A stretch of DNA of 64,000 nt from assembly GCA_024180945.1 (NCBI GenBank), contig JAKSGN010000043.1:3162001-3226000 (forward strand), in the 5' to 3' direction. The DNA comes from Macrophomina tecta (Eukaryota > Ascomycota > Dothideomycetes > Botryosphaeriales > Botryosphaeriaceae). The notes under the pieces were generated by a model. That model was not told the DNA's origin, made no database searches, and saw only the letters and a list, made by a program, of their open reading frames with translations. Position numbers and translations under genes: made by a program. Shown one piece after another: positions 12,606-22,782 of this stretch (position 1 is its first letter; each line of letters opens with the position of its first letter).

Positions 12606-12682
12606 TATATATTTCTAAAACTCCACTTCCCCATTCATCTTCGGGCGTTTGGTCAATTTATAACTGTACAGAGAATGCACTT
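12606..12682 (+). pseudogene. truncated U6 snRNA-like copy 2
   Basis: It lies 92 bp after copy 1 on the same strand. TATATATT, an AAAACTCCAC-like spacer, TCTTCGGGCGTTTGGTC, AATTTATAAC and TACAGAGA match the intact U6 gene through the ACAGAGA box; the sequence then diverges and lacks the catalytic AGC and the 3' end. It is probably a 3'-truncated duplicate. Confidence 0.7.
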
Positions 12683-13059
12683 GTAGCGCTTGGGGAAATG
12701 AACGAATACATAAACGGACGGCACGCCGGCGGAGTAAAAGAGTCCGATGGAGCAACTCAGACACGCCAGGAAGATCTTAATCGCAGATTCGGTGGATTCT
12801 ACGGGCGGTCTGTTGCTAGAGTGAAGCTGCCGCCGTGCACCAGTGGTCCGTGTGGTTTCCATATTCGGCCTAGCGCCACGAGAGCAGCGCACATTGTCTA
12901 TATAACTTTCCGCCCGACTTCTCACTTCCTTTCCTCTCTCTCCACCCTTCAATACCAGTACGCAACCCCCCGCGACTGGTGTTTTGTTCGAACTTCCTCG
13001 CCCTGGTTGCCTCCAGGCGGCCCTCCCTTCTGCGCGCGACCTGCGCGCTAGCGCCCTCG

Positions 13060-13323
13060 CAGCTCAGCTGCAAACAACCTCCCCCTCCTCTTCGTGGTTC
13101 AGCTGCACCCTAAGCAGCTTCTCTCGGGGCAGACTCACGTCTGCTTCCACTGGTGGAACTGCTTCGGTGGTTCTACACCCGCGCCACTTAACTGTAGGAG
13201 ATCTCCTAACTCTTCTGGATGAAGCTCCTGATAAGACTTGCTTTTTAGGTGGCGCGTTTCGAGGGTACTTCGGTACTTCTCTCGTGCTTGGATCTCCGAT
13301 CGGGCACCACTTATTTTCTCACA
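13060..13323 (+). promoter_or_regulatory. helicase 5' leader (duplicated at 41787-42090) with predicted 55-nt UTR intron
   Basis: This leader is strongly similar to the reverse complement of 41787-42090, upstream of the C48 protease gene. Conserved blocks flank a diverged stretch that fits an intron at 13194-13248: GTAGGA donor, CTAAC branch point and TTTTTAG acceptor, with the same 55-nt length in both copies. After it lies a conserved GTAC-TTCG-GTAC hairpin (13265-13276, a cUUCGg tetraloop) and a CCGATCGG palindrome. Confidence 0.6.
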
Positions 13324-16300
13324 ATGGCCTCGCCCATTCCAACCGACATCCACCCCGATGGCACCAACCCGGAGCCACCAGTCACAATTACGGAACAACC
13401 AGTCGAGCAGCAGCAAGTCGCCTTGAACCTTGAAATGCAAGATGGTGAGGAGACTGCTGCTTCTGCTGCGCTAGTCGTTCGCACGAATGTCGCAGACAAA
13501 CTTCCGCCCAGTCTGCAATGGACTGAGAAGAGCTCCGGATACGTCATTGATCCCCAGTATGGTCTCGAGAAGGTGCACAAAAACTACCGTGGGAGCGACC
13601 GAAGGGGGTTCCTTCCAAATATAGAATTGGTGGAGAAGTATTGGCGCACGGAAATCCCGATGGATCCTTCTTCCAAGGACGGATCGCGGCAGTCTAAGAC
13701 TGTTGCCAAGACCCTCGAGCCAGGCCGACTCCGCAAGTTACTAGACGGCCCACGCCAGGCAGTGGTTCAAATCGACTTTCCGAGCAGTGATAGTCATTTT
13801 GGGTGTCTTCGGGTTGCCAAAGACAAGCGGGATCAGTATCCGATCGCCAACGCCCAAGTTTCGGTCAAGTTCCGGCTTGACACCCAGTACCCAGCCTTAG
13901 AACTGTCCATCAGTGAAGATGACGGCGAACCCAAGCGTACAGTCACTTGTCTCATATACGCTGATGCGATTGAAGAAGGCCTAGACGCGGATGGAAGGCC
14001 CAAAGGGGTCCGGTCTTGCAGTTCAAAGCTAATTCCGGCTGAGTACTGGTCCAAATATGGCGACATCACAGCCTTCAGCAATAATGTTCAGGCAGCCATC
14101 GAGGAAGGCACTCTGTGGGTCACTGCCCTGAGCATTGATTCCCGGCGACTTTCAGACATTACCAGCCCGGAACAAGACCAGCCAAACCCTTCGGCAAACA
14201 ATCGGTTTGCGCCACCTGACGACGATACCACGCCGGCTCAAAGCGCCCCATCAGTAGACGACTTGCCTGTGCCGAGTCAGTCAAAGATCAAATTCCACGG
14301 GATCAGTCCTCAGGATGTTCACACCTTGCGGCAGCGGATGGAGGCTGTCATCAACAAACAGTACGCATGTGCAACATCTGACCATCCAGTATCAGAAGAC
14401 GGCGAAATATCTGATACCGTATGGCCAGCTGAGTCAGCCACCGGTATCCAGGAGTTCAACCACGAAAAGGAACTGAACCAGCTCGTCGAAGGACTTTCCC
14501 TACAGGATCAACTTATCGGGCAGCTGGCAATGGGAAAATTCACGATGCACATCTTCAACAGGGTTGTCATCGAAGAGCAGATCGGTCAAGCTTACCAGTC
14601 TCTCATGGATTACTGGGCGTCTCTCATGAAAGCATCCATCCAGCTTGGACACTTCCGGTTCTACCGTCAGCAACGCATGGCGGGAATCCCTCTCCTGAGC
14701 CCTCAGTTCAACCTCCAGTACTTGGAGATACCCCGGTGGCTCGTTAAAGAGTTTGAAATTGGCTACGATAAGGACGGCAACCCGGTCGACTTCACGGCGC
14801 ACAAAGTTTGCCCCTTCAGGCTCCCGAAAATTCTCGGCCCGAACGACTGCGCATTCCTCACGCTACTTGCTACCCAGCGTGAAATGGAACATCAGTTGAA
14901 GGAGACGGGCTCCCTCTTGGAAGGAGGCAAGGTCAAATGCACAATCGAGTTCACCGAGAACCCGAACAAGATTCACCAGTACTTGGCCGAAATATATCTC
15001 GAAAAAGGCAACTCTGAGGTAGTTCTTCCGAGTATTGACTCTCGCGTCACCATACACATTGGGAGCGAAAGCTTGATGGGCATTGTTGTCGATGATATCC
15101 GTCGTCAAGGTTCCGAGCTCACGGTCTTCTGTGAAGGCAATGCCTCGCTAAAGCCTGGGGAGCAGCGTACATCTGCCTTTATCTCCGTCAGAGAAGACAT
15201 CACGACTTCTGCCCGCCAGATTAATGCCCTCGTAAACGCAGCGAAGACACCTCAGGAAAGTGGCGTGGACATAGCTGCGCTTCTCCACGTACGGGAGCCC
15301 ACAGTAACCCAGCCTGACTACATCAAGGCGGAATTCGGAAAGAGTGAGGAAGCCCAGAAGAGATACTCGGACATCATCATGTCCCGACAACCGCCATTTA
15401 CCAAGGACCAAATGGAAGCGGCGAAAAAGGCCGTGACATCGGACGACGGCACTGTCCTCATCGTGGGACCACCCGGTTCCGGCAAAACGGACCTTGGCCA
15501 GTACATAGTGGAAGGGTTGGCTCAGTGCAACGTCTCTGCCTTTGTTACTGCAGACAGGCACAAAGCCGTTGACGTCTCCTACAACAAGTTCAAAAGCATA
15601 ACTAAATTGGACAGTTGGAGGTATGTGCGTTGGGATGGCGAAGCTACACTGAATCAGCAGGCCAATCCATTCAACGTCCCGTTGAAGAAGCCTTCGGATG
15701 CTGGTGAGCGAGACATGGTCGCATACCAGGCCCTAGAAAACGACATGTGGGACATGATGAGTATTTCCGGCTCGAATCTGGAACTCGACAAAGATGGATA
15801 CCACGCAAAGCTTCAACAATGGGTCGAGCACGTCGCTCAACAGCCTGGCCACCCCTCTAACCAGGTAGCAAGAATCTATCTCAGCAAGCTTAAAGAGCTC
15901 AAGACGCCGAATTTGCTCAAGAGAATTCGCAAACAGCTCGCCAATGAAGTCAGGTACATGCGCACCCTAACCTTGGCGAAACAGTACCTTGGAAACGAAG
16001 TCCGCGTTGTCTTCTCGACCAACTCAAGCACCTGTTCCGACACTCTCTTGCGGTTCTTCAGACCCCAGGCTATGCTAGGAGAAGAGGCTGGTCTCTCTTC
16101 GCTACCATCCCTAGAGGTGCCTTTGGCCGCTTTCATGCGTTCTATTAAGCTTGTCATCCTCACTGGCGACCACAAGCAACTGCGACCTATTGTGCACTCC
16201 AGAAACCGAAGCGAAGCTGAGAGCATAATAAAGCACTCGTTGTTCGAAATCCTCATCGAGGATGAAGGGAAGGACCACATTCTGCTGAGAGAGACTTTCC

Positions 16301-17325
16301 GCATGCACGGCGACCACGGTGGTTGGATCTCTTCTCACTACTACGACAACAAGCTCTCCTTCTGCAGGCAGCCCGACGCTCGTCTAGACCGAACCATGGC
16401 AAAACTCATGTGCATGGCAATCGGTTTCCATGCTTGGAACAAACGCAGGCGCATTGCTGTCGGCATCTCAACTCAAGTAGATGAGGGTGTGCATGTCATC
16501 TCCGAAATCTACCCGGGGACGTCATCATGGTGCAATGAAGAGGAAGCCAAGGCCATTATCCTCTTTGTCGTTCGTGCACTCCGCTTTCAGCCCGATGAAG
16601 CTCTGAGCCAGGGAGAGTCCGCCCAAAGGTCTATCAATGCGAGTGACATCCTGATCTTATCTCCGTACAGGGGCCAGGTACTCCTCATCAAAAAGCTGTT
16701 GCGCAAAAGCGAACTCGAAGCAGCCCAGGTCCGGCGTATACAAGGCAGGACGACTTCGCAGTCTCTAGGTGCCGAAGCCGACATCGTGTTGGTTTCTTTA
16801 GTGCGCAACAACCCGGAAAACCCGCTGGATCTCGGTTTCATCGTGGACCAGAACCAGTTGAACGTGGAACTCTCACGCGCCAAGCACTATCTCCTTATCT
16901 TCGGCAATTTCCAGGGCTGGATGAAAGAGTACCATAAGAAAGGTTCCAAATTGACGTTCAAAACTAAAAACTCAAGGTACTATGGCCTCATGAGCCTTCT
17001 GACCAGCTTAAATGTCAAAGGAGACTTCATCACCGGGGCTCACTTTACCATGGCGATGAAGCAGCAACAGCTGAGAGGGCCAAGGTTCGCTGCTCTTATC
17101 AAGTCTGCTACTGGGTACGATGTCGCACAACCTTCCGGCGCGTACTCTCAGCAACATCTATTCTCGGGCCGAGGAGGCAGTTCGCAGCGTGGTTATCGTG
17201 GTGGAAACCATGGCCGGGGAAGCCATGGAATAAGCTGGGGTAGAAGCCGCGGTGGACATCGTGGGGGAAATCGAGGGGGAAATCGTGGGAGAAGCAGTGG
17301 TGGAGACCGCGGGAGTGGAAACTAA
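13324..17325 (+). CDS. SF1 (UPF1/SDE3-like) helicase with RGG tail
   Basis: A single-exon frame of 1333 residues from the ATG at 13324; an in-frame non-ATG extension upstream falls in the leader. Superfamily 1 motifs appear in order: Walker A GPPGSGKT (residues 715-722), an EEAG variant of motif II near 919, GDHKQLRP (motif III), SPYRGQV (motif IV), a Q..GAEADIV segment and NVELSRAK (motif VI, about 1180). The last ~50 residues are Gly/Arg-rich (RGG and RGGN repeats), as in RNA-binding tails. Known relatives act in nonsense-mediated decay or small-RNA silencing; the specific role is unknown. The ~700-residue N-terminal half has no motif I recognise. No introns are needed in the coding part, unlike most neighbours. 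Family firm, orthology not assigned. Confidence 0.85.
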   Translation: MASPIPTDIHPDGTNPEPPVTITEQPVEQQQVALNLEMQDGEETAASAALVVRTNVADKLPPSLQWTEKSSGYVIDPQYGLEKVHKNYRGSDRRGFLPNIELVEKYWRTEIPMDPSSKDGSRQSKTVAKTLEPGRLRKLLDGPRQAVVQIDFPSSDSHFGCLRVAKDKRDQYPIANAQVSVKFRLDTQYPALELSISEDDGEPKRTVTCLIYADAIEEGLDADGRPKGVRSCSSKLIPAEYWSKYGDITAFSNNVQAAIEEGTLWVTALSIDSRRLSDITSPEQDQPNPSANNRFAPPDDDTTPAQSAPSVDDLPVPSQSKIKFHGISPQDVHTLRQRMEAVINKQYACATSDHPVSEDGEISDTVWPAESATGIQEFNHEKELNQLVEGLSLQDQLIGQLAMGKFTMHIFNRVVIEEQIGQAYQSLMDYWASLMKASIQLGHFRFYRQQRMAGIPLLSPQFNLQYLEIPRWLVKEFEIGYDKDGNPVDFTAHKVCPFRLPKILGPNDCAFLTLLATQREMEHQLKETGSLLEGGKVKCTIEFTENPNKIHQYLAEIYLEKGNSEVVLPSIDSRVTIHIGSESLMGIVVDDIRRQGSELTVFCEGNASLKPGEQRTSAFISVREDITTSARQINALVNAAKTPQESGVDIAALLHVREPTVTQPDYIKAEFGKSEEAQKRYSDIIMSRQPPFTKDQMEAAKKAVTSDDGTVLIVGPPGSGKTDLGQYIVEGLAQCNVSAFVTADRHKAVDVSYNKFKSITKLDSWRYVRWDGEATLNQQANPFNVPLKKPSDAGERDMVAYQALENDMWDMMSISGSNLELDKDGYHAKLQQWVEHVAQQPGHPSNQVARIYLSKLKELKTPNLLKRIRKQLANEVRYMRTLTLAKQYLGNEVRVVFSTNSSTCSDTLLRFFRPQAMLGEEAGLSSLPSLEVPLAAFMRSIKLVILTGDHKQLRPIVHSRNRSEAESIIKHSLFEILIEDEGKDHILLRETFRMHGDHGGWISSHYYDNKLSFCRQPDARLDRTMAKLMCMAIGFHAWNKRRRIAVGISTQVDEGVHVISEIYPGTSSWCNEEEAKAIILFVVRALRFQPDEALSQGESAQRSINASDILILSPYRGQVLLIKKLLRKSELEAAQVRRIQGRTTSQSLGAEADIVLVSLVRNNPENPLDLGFIVDQNQLNVELSRAKHYLLIFGNFQGWMKEYHKKGSKLTFKTKNSRYYGLMSLLTSLNVKGDFITGAHFTMAMKQQQLRGPRFAALIKSATGYDVAQPSGAYSQQHLFSGRGGSSQRGYRGGNHGRGSHGISWGRSRGGHRGGNRGGNRGRSSGGDRGSGN

Positions 17326-17845
17326 GCGCTGGTTTGGGTAACTAGCCTAATGGGGTAGCTCGCCCAAAGTGGATGAAGGACAGGAAATGTGACTGGGTTG
17401 ACCGTACCCACTGCGCCACACCAACGTAGGGCTCTTTCGAGGGCAATTGAGGATTCATTTTGGCGTGATTAGATAATATACCAGTCCGTGACCGGAAACA
17501 AGCAGTCTTCGCGTCAGACACAACAGAATTTTGTCCTGGGTGCTGGGTGACCATCTCATGTTCCTTGAGTCTAAAGGGCGCCGAGGCATCGAGTGGAGCA
17601 GAACGAGATGCGTCTTCCCCAGCCTTCCGCCGTCCGGCTTCCACTGTGCGTCGATGCCTGAGACAGTCGTGACAGATGTCTCAAGCTGTGCAACCTGCTC
17701 ACGCGGGTTGCCTGCATGTCAACTTGTCGCCGCGGCACCATTAGTCCTAGCTAATGCCTAAAATGCTCGCTTGCCCTCCCCTAGTGGTGCCGCAAAGCCC
17801 AGTAGCTATCGTTCTGCGGGGGCGGACCACCTCACCGCATTGCCT
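17326..17845. other. intergenic, no gene recognised
   Basis: It lies between the helicase stop and the dihydroorotase stop (convergent genes). No coding or RNA motif recognised. Confidence 0.5.
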
Positions 17846-18992
17846 CTACTTCCACTCCACGCTCCAAGTGTCCTGGCCCTTCCTAAACGGCACGACCTCC
17901 ACCTCGCCCTTCTCGTGCCTGATAGTGTCCACGACCTTCTCACCTTTCTTCCGCAAAACGATCATCTCCCCCCTTTCATCCCCGACCTTGTAGAAGCTCC
18001 TCCCGAAACGGCTCAAGAACCCCTCCAACGCGTCCCGGCCCACGTCCTCTTCCCTCAGCCAACCCTTTGCTACCGCGCCCTCCAGCGCGTCCAATACCAA
18101 CTGCACGGCGTAGGGCTGCGTGAAGACGCCCGCCGCAGCGCCCGCGCCCGTCTTCTTCTCCACCGGGTGCGGGGCGGAGTCGGTGCCGAAGAAGAACTTG
18201 GCTTCGCCGCCGACCGCGGCCCGGAGCAAGGCGATGCGATCGGCCGGCAGCTTGGCGACGGGCTTGCAGAAGTGGAAGGCGTTGCCGACGACATCGTCGA
18301 CGGTGAGGTACAGGTGATGGGCGGTGATGGTGGCCGCCACGGTCTGGCCACAGCTGCGCACCGCCTCGATGGCGGCGGCGCTGGTGCAGTGCTCGAGGAT
18401 GATCCTCAGCCTCGGGAACCGGGCGTGCAGCTCCTTCAGCGTAGGCAGGAAGCGCTCCTCGGCGTTCAGCACGGTGATGTCGTTGTCGTCGGTCGCGCTC
18501 GGCGGCAGCTCGCCGTGCAGGTTGAGCACCATGTCCTGGCGCTCCATCTCGGCGAAGACGGGGTAGAAGGCGGCGTAGTCGACGACGCCGGCGGCCGAGT
18601 TGGTCGTCACGCCGGCCGGATACGACTTCACGCCGGTGACGCCGGCCTGCTTGGCGGCGACAATGGTGTCGGGCGTAATCGAGGGGTGCAGGTAGAGCGA
18701 CATGAGAAAGGTGACGTCCGGGGCGAGGGATTGCAGGCGGTCGCGGTAGGAGAGGGCGGCCTCGACGGTGGTGATCGGGGGGACGAGGTTGGGCTGGCGG
18801 ACGAAGTGCGTCCAAGTCAGTCACGACGACAATCTCGACGGCTGCGGCTCAACATACCATGACGTAGACTGTGTTCACGCCGCCTTGGCGTATGGTGGGC
18901 GTGACGGTCTCCATCATGGGCCCGTCGCGGAGGTGGACGTGCATGTCTGCTGCAGCGGGCAGCTCTAGGCCGTCAAACTTCTCGAGAGGCAT
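17846..18992 (-). CDS. URA4: dihydroorotase (pyrimidine biosynthesis)
   Basis: Exons 18992-18858 and 18793-17846 give 360 residues, close to the ~364 of yeast Ura4. Reaction (known): zinc-dependent interconversion of carbamoyl-aspartate and dihydroorotate, third step of UMP synthesis. Motifs of the PyrC-type amidohydrolase are present: metal ligands H18/H20 in MHVHLRDG, the to-be-carboxylated K101 in VKSYPAGVTT, H138 in LHGE, H180 in LEHCT, and the catalytic Asp in GTDSAPH. The 64-nt intron joins VYVM to PNLVPP in phase. Start chosen as the first ATG (MPLEKF); upstream in-frame codons lack ATG. It is convergent with the helicase. Confidence 0.95.
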
Positions 18993-19621
18993 TGTGGGAA
19001 TGGAGGCAGATCCGGGGAAAGCAGAATCGGGGGACACGGGCGAGAGATGAGAGAGCGCGGAGAGCGCGGGGTGTGGAGGGGCAGCTCAAGAAATTCTCGA
19101 CGGCGGCGATAGCGCGGGGATAAGCGGGGAGCTGAGACGGACGGGAGGCTCGCCGCTCGGTCTGATTCGGTCCCGGCGTTTCACCTCGTTTGCGAGCACC
19201 GCAGCGCGGCACGACAACCTCGCAAGGCGCTTGGCACGGGCCAGACGCCGCCTGCAGCCTGTCCTGAAGACGTCGACATCGAGGGCTCGCAGGAGGCTTC
19301 GCTTCGGATGCAGGCCTACCGCTGTCGAGCCGCTCGGTACGCAGGGTGTAATTTGCTGGGTTCTCTCCAAAGCGCTCGAACCCGCTCCGGCAAAGAGCTC
19401 CGGGTCTATGAGCGAAAGTGAGACGGCTGAGGGGCTGCTTCCGTATGAAGCTCTGTAAATTGAGCCTAGGCGGCTTCTCACTCACGCAGGAAGAGTAAAG
19501 CAGTCATGTGAATGTAAATTGTTTCGAGTCTCCCCGCGTATTCGCCCCCTCGACATGTATTTTGACGGCAAATGGGTGATGGACGTCAGTGCCTCCCCAA
19601 ATATGGTTGCGGAGCCAGAGG
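18993..19621. other. dihydroorotase promoter / C2H2 regulator 3' flank
   Basis: 630 bp without a supported gene. The portion next to 18992 must hold the dihydroorotase promoter; no TATA box was picked out. Confidence 0.45.
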
Positions 19622-22043
19622 CTATCCGGGCGCACCGTTCTCCTGCAGCAAATCCGCGTAACGGTCGAGGCTGCGCCCGATCACTTCCACTACAGGCCAC
19701 GTCGTATTGCTGCGCTGAAACATGTGGGCGAAAACCCTTACAACTGCTATGCTCAGGTGGTACAGGTCCATGCTGATCTGCGAGCGCCCGCTTGGGGTCT
19801 CGTCTCCGGTGTACATGATCTCCTCGGCCTGGTCCAAGGACGTCTTCGCTTCTTGTAGGATGCTGTCAATCCACCGGACAATTTGGTGCTCAAGCTCTGG
19901 GATTCATTGTGTCAATTAGCCGGAGGCAACGACTGGGCCAGAGTACCGACCTGTTAGAGGCTGCGTCGTGCAACTGCTCGCCAGCCTGTACAGCCATTTG
20001 CTTAGAAAGAGGGCACATTCGAAGCTACAAAGGGCGTGTTGGACGCCCCAGAAGAAAGCCTGGCATTTGTTCAGATAATCCACGCCAAGCTGGACCGGTA
20101 TGTTGAGCGCGTGAGCAGAGTGCAGCAGAGCCTGGAGGAGCCGCGGGGAACGCTGCGGCAAGGCGGCTTCGAAAGCTGCCGCTGCAACCATCTCGGGGTC
20201 TCCACTGTGGAGCCGACGCTTCGGGCCAAGCTCGAAATGCAAGCGGACATGGGCGAGACCCAAGAGAGATGTCGATGCGAAGGACAGCGACCCTTTGGCG
20301 TTCTTCAGGTCCAGGACCGATTCTGGCGCCTGTTGCCACCCTGCCCTCCAGCGATCAAGCGCCCCTTCGAAATCGCTCAGGTCCTTGTCCCGGAAAGGCT
20401 TCTCCTCGGGCTCCATGGACAGTTGGTAGGTGATATATATCCGCTGAATGATAGCCTGGATCAAGACAAAGTTGCCCATCGGAGACGTCACAGGGAGTGG
20501 CTCTGCTGCGGGCTGATCTGAGTTTTGAAGCAAGGCGTTCAGGGCCTTCTTCAGGGAAAAGGGCTCGGGCGCGAGCTTTCTCGCCTCCAGCCACTCAGAG
20601 GGTCCGCGGGCGAACCACTCTTCGCATGAGCACGGCATCTTCAAGTCAATCTCGTTGCTTAGGATCGCCGGCGGAAGATTGTAGGCCAGGGTTTGCAAGT
20701 TGAGAAGACAGAAGGCAGACAGCTTCGTGCGTCGATCAGCCTCGCATGCTGACCAGTCTACCCAGTCATCTATGGCTTCTCGCACATCCTCAGACAGGCC
20801 ATCTTCGCGGATATACCTAGTCACCAGTCCTTGGTACTCGAAGGATTCACGGACGAGAGATTGATCCTGACGCCACGCCGAGAAGGTTATGAGCAAGATC
20901 AATGTCCGCACGATCTCCATGCGGGCGGGCTGCACCCGGCTTGAGGCATCGTGGTTGCCGCTCCCGAGCTCCGCATCGGAGGCTTCGGCCTGCGGATGGC
21001 GTCTTCGAATACGCTCGAAGAGGATTGACCTGGACGCATTGTAGAGCATGAGGGAATTGCGCTTCTCGTATCGGTACTGGGCGCCGATGGCGAGAAAGGC
21101 AAGGGACAATTCCGGCGCCCTCGCACGAGCTGTGATGCTAAAGGTGGGTATGTGGATGAAGGAGTGGTGGTTGCTGAAACCATCGACGTAGCCAGCGATA
21201 TAGCGTGCCAGAGAAAGCCTGGACGGCAGCGAGAAGCTCCCGAGCACGTCACGGAAGGTGCTGAGCCGGAGCTGGAACTGGCGTCTTTGTTCTTCAGTAA
21301 TCTGCCACGGGGTGGACAGCGGCTTCAGCTCGTGGAAATCGTCTGCCGAGATATGTCAGCGCGAACAGCGGAGATGACCGGCTTGAGGCGCGTCACCGTC
21401 TCCAATGGAACTGTCAGGAATGCGAAGCTGCTTTCCGTGGGGAGTTTCGGGTTGGGAAGGGTTCGAAAAGCCAGACGAGCTCGCGGCTGGTGCGCTTTCG
21501 TGCCCATGATGGTCGTTCCACGCGGGCTGGGATAGGAAGCCCAGGTCGAAGTCCAGGCCAGCGGTGTTCATGAAGGCCGAAAAGTCAAGCATCAGGCCGT
21601 CGAAGCCATGAATGTCGGGCGCAGCGGCAGATGCATGCGGGCCTGCCCATGGCCGGGAGGGCGCCGACTGCGCGGCGCTGCGCGTCTTGCTGCTCGGCGG
21701 GCTTGCCGTCGGCAGAGGCAGGGCGTTGTCCGCTGGCAGAGAGGGTCCGTGTCGCGACTCGTCTCGAGCCAGCGGCGAGTGGCTATGGTGCAGGCGCTGG
21801 TGGCGGGTGAGCAAGTCGCGGCGGGTGAAGGAGCGGCCGCAGCGGCACGCGTAGGGCTTCTCCTTGGTGTCTGCGCAGGCCGTCGGTTAAGTCGGTCATG
21901 GCGGGCGGGTGGCCAGTGGCGGAAGACGCACGGGTCCTGAGATGGCGCTGCAGGTGCTCGCTGCGCGCAAACTCGCGGGCGCACACGGTGCACGTGGGCA
22001 CTCGGCGACTGCCCCGTCCTGGCCCTCGCGGCTCACTCGGCAT
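19622..22043 (-). CDS. C2H2 zinc-finger transcription factor with fungal trans domain
   Basis: Four exons, 22043-21932, 21870-21397, 21342-19951 and 19896-19622 (introns 61, 54 and 54 nt), give 750 residues with phase kept at every junction. Two adjacent fingers sit at the N-terminus: C18/C21/H34/H38 and C46/C48/H61/H65; intron 1 lies in the linker, and splicing restores RTHTKEKPY. A Ser/Pro-rich region follows, then a long helical domain (about residues 215-640) with a YIAGYVDGF..HHSFIHIPTF block, typical of the fungal-specific trans domain (PF04082 type). Role: a nuclear regulator, target unknown. A TATATAG element on the minus strand near 22120-22127 lies about 80 bp upstream of the chosen start and disfavours the alternative ATG at 22100. 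Confidence 0.85.
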
Positions 22044-22119
22044 GGCGAGATGGGAGGCGAGCGCTCCAAACGGATTGCAACAGTGGCCGTGTTTACCCAC
22101 GGGCGGGGGGCGGGTGTGG

Positions 22120-22128
22120 CAGGTATAT
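22120..22128 (-). promoter_or_regulatory. TATA-like element of C2H2 regulator
   Basis: On the minus strand this reads CTATATACC, about 80 bp upstream of the ATG at 22043, a suitable distance for a TATA box. Confidence 0.45.
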
Positions 22129-22412
22129 AGCGCGTGCTGACAAAGCAGACGTAGACGCTGGACGTCGGGGATTGCCCCTCTCGTAAATCACGTGACTCAG
22201 CGCCTCTTGGGGGTTGGTTGTTGGAAGGCAGGAGAGGCCAGACCAGCTTACAGTCCGAGCCCAGCGCTTCCGCTGCAAGCAAGTTCAGTTTGCGACAATC
22301 TGCGGCCCGCTTCCCCTTTGCTTTGGTGTTAAATCCGCCCTCTACCTTCCGCCTACGCGCATTTCGCCAACTTTACTAGCTAGCGTCAAACAAACGCGGC
22401 TAGCCTTGAGAG

Positions 22413-22427
22413 GCAACCCTGAGTTGC
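22413..22427. repeat. hairpin GCAAC/GTTGC, copy A
   Basis: A 5-bp stem with loop CCTGA, embedded in a ~22-bp block (GAGGCAACCC..GAGTTGCGCG) that recurs at 22584-22598. Confidence 0.5.
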
Positions 22428-22583
22428 GCGGCGGGCCGGGGTGGCAGCCGCGGTCAATCTGGGCGTCTTCACAAACCCACCGCTCCGCTTTACCTTTTGC
22501 CCGGGCGCATGGAGTAACTTTTCATTAGCATGGAAACTGTCTAATTGTATATACTATCAAAGAAGCGAGCCTGGCCGTTGGAG

Positions 22584-22598
22584 GCAACCCAGAGTTGC
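22584..22598. repeat. hairpin GCAAC/GTTGC, copy B
   Basis: The same 5-bp stem with loop CCAGA, 171 bp from copy A, downstream of the U6 gene on its strand. Confidence 0.5.
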
Positions 22599-22693
22599 GC
22601 GATGTTGTGGTAGCCGTTTTCGCGTCAGTGCGTTTCGCTTCGGGGTCTGCCCCGCTTGTGCGCCCACCGTTAATTCCCACAGCCGAATGCAAT

Positions 22694-22705
22694 GGGATTC
22701 GAACT
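22694..22705 (-). promoter_or_regulatory. extragenic B-box downstream of U6 (distal)
   Basis: On the minus strand this reads AGTTCGAATCCC, one mismatch from the Pol III B-block consensus GGTTCGANTCC. It lies about 75 bp past the U6 T-run. Yeast SNR6 is known to use a downstream B-block bound by TFIIIC. Confidence 0.55.
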
Positions 22706-22757
22706 CGAGACTTCAATCAAAAGAGAAAAACTGGCCGCGGGCTTTCTCTCCACCACA

Positions 22758-22768
22758 CGACTCGAACT
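22758..22768 (-). promoter_or_regulatory. extragenic B-box-like element (proximal to U6)
   Basis: On the minus strand this reads AGTTCGAGTCG, two mismatches from the B-block consensus, about 10 bp after the U6 terminator. It may be a diverged duplicate of the element at 22694-22705. Confidence 0.4.
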
Positions 22769-22782
22769 CCGCACCTTCAAAA

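Noticed and set aside
22694..22780. tRNA next to the U6 gene, based on AGTTCGAATCCC
   Set aside because: No A-box or cloverleaf; position and spacing fit a U6 downstream B-block better.
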